Source of the DNA: Oceanisphaera litoralis
GTDB lineage: Bacteria; Pseudomonadota; Gammaproteobacteria; Enterobacterales; Aeromonadaceae
NCBI RefSeq assembly: GCF_016907015.1
Contig: NZ_JAFBBE010000011.1
Span: 1-64,000, forward strand
DNA length: 64,000 bases
Direction of reading: 5' to 3'
Shown here in pieces: positions 63,869-64,000 of this stretch. Position 1 is the first letter of the stretch. Each line of letters starts with the position of its first letter. The position numbers and the translations under genes are program-made. The notes below the pieces were generated by a model. The model was given only the letters and a program-made list of their open reading frames with translations, searched no databases and had not been told where the DNA came from.

Positions 63869-64000
63869 CAACACCGGTTGTCTGCCCAGCACATATTTCA
63901 GGACCAACAGATAAACCACCCCAATGGCTATCCAGGCAAGGCCCAGTGTCTGTGCTTCTTGTCCCATGCTGAACAGCACGTAACCGATGATCAGCAGACC
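63854..64000 (-). CDS. C-terminal part of a membrane transporter (partial)
   Basis: The frame is open to the window edge and encodes the last 48 residues: two hydrophobic stretches (LLIIGYVLFSMG, then GLAWIAIGVVYLLVLKYVLG) and a polar tail ending LQLED. The pattern fits the end of an amino-acid/polyamine/organocation permease. Family is tentative because only the tail is visible. Confidence 0.55.
   Translation of the reverse strand, partial: GLLIIGYVLFSMGQEAQTLGLAWIAIGVVYLLVLKYVLGRQPVLQLED

Overview
The window looks like chromosome from a marine or brackish gammaproteobacterium close to Oceanimonas/Oceanisphaera (Aeromonadaceae). That placement is an inference. It rests on E. coli/Vibrio-like housekeeping neighbourhoods (gcvA-ygdD-rlmM, xni, ppnN, queF-syd, yqcC-truC-yqcA, glnD-dapD, cspD/clpS-clpA/infA/bpt-aat) combined with Pseudomonas-style aromatic catabolism. 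I see no rRNA, tRNA, CRISPR array, insertion sequence or prophage gene.

Region 1 (1-14.9 kb) is a complete benzoate-to-central-metabolism unit. On the minus strand catB-catC-catA-benA-benB-benC-benD-benK-benE covers uptake (BenK, BenE), benzoate to catechol (BenABC, BenD) and catechol to 3-oxoadipate enol-lactone (CatA, CatB, CatC). A divergent LysR gene (catM-like) shares a short intergenic region with catB that holds two ATAC-N7-GTAT-type sites. On the plus strand pcaI-pcaJ-pcaF and pcaD finish the beta-ketoadipate pathway to succinyl-CoA plus acetyl-CoA. A divergent IclR-type gene (pcaR/pcaU-like) shares an intergenic region with three 15-bp palindromic operators. Several terminators lie inside the gene runs (benD/benK, benK/benE, pcaF/pcaD), which suggests graded or independent expression.

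Region 2 (15-23 kb) carries a YghU-type glutathione transferase, a second CoA-transferase (scoAB, ketone-body type) with a divergent LysR gene, a BCCT transporter, and a cNMP-binding/CBS/DUF294 protein followed by a DnaQ-like exonuclease. A perfect 26-bp inverted repeat lies between the LysR gene and the BCCT gene.

Region 3 (23-55 kb) is core genome: gcvA, ygdD, rlmM, an isocitrate dehydrogenase, xni, ppnN, queF, syd, small DUF genes, yqcC-truC, glutaminase, yqcA, cvfB, an SLC13 permease, dbpA, dapD, glnD, cspD, clpS-clpA, infA, bpt and aat. A TPR protein with a degenerate GGDEF domain lies beside a truncated GGDEF remnant, and a REPIN-like element sits between yqcA and cvfB.

Region 4 (55-64 kb) has a DauA-type SulP transporter, a LysR gene and a compact module: a sigma-54 activator, a TRAP transporter (P, Q, M) and a 3-hydroxybutyrate dehydrogenase. 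A -24/-12 promoter and two direct-repeat palindromes spaced 42 bp apart lie between activator and operon. I read this as a sigma-54-controlled uptake and oxidation unit for 3-hydroxybutyrate or a related hydroxy acid. Its product, acetoacetate, could feed the scoAB transferase of Region 2. The window ends inside a minus-strand permease gene.

A recurring oddity is short direct repeats of 6-16 bp that overlap or closely follow stop codons (benE, catM, scoB, ppnN, the TPR gene, syd, bdhA, the terminal permease).
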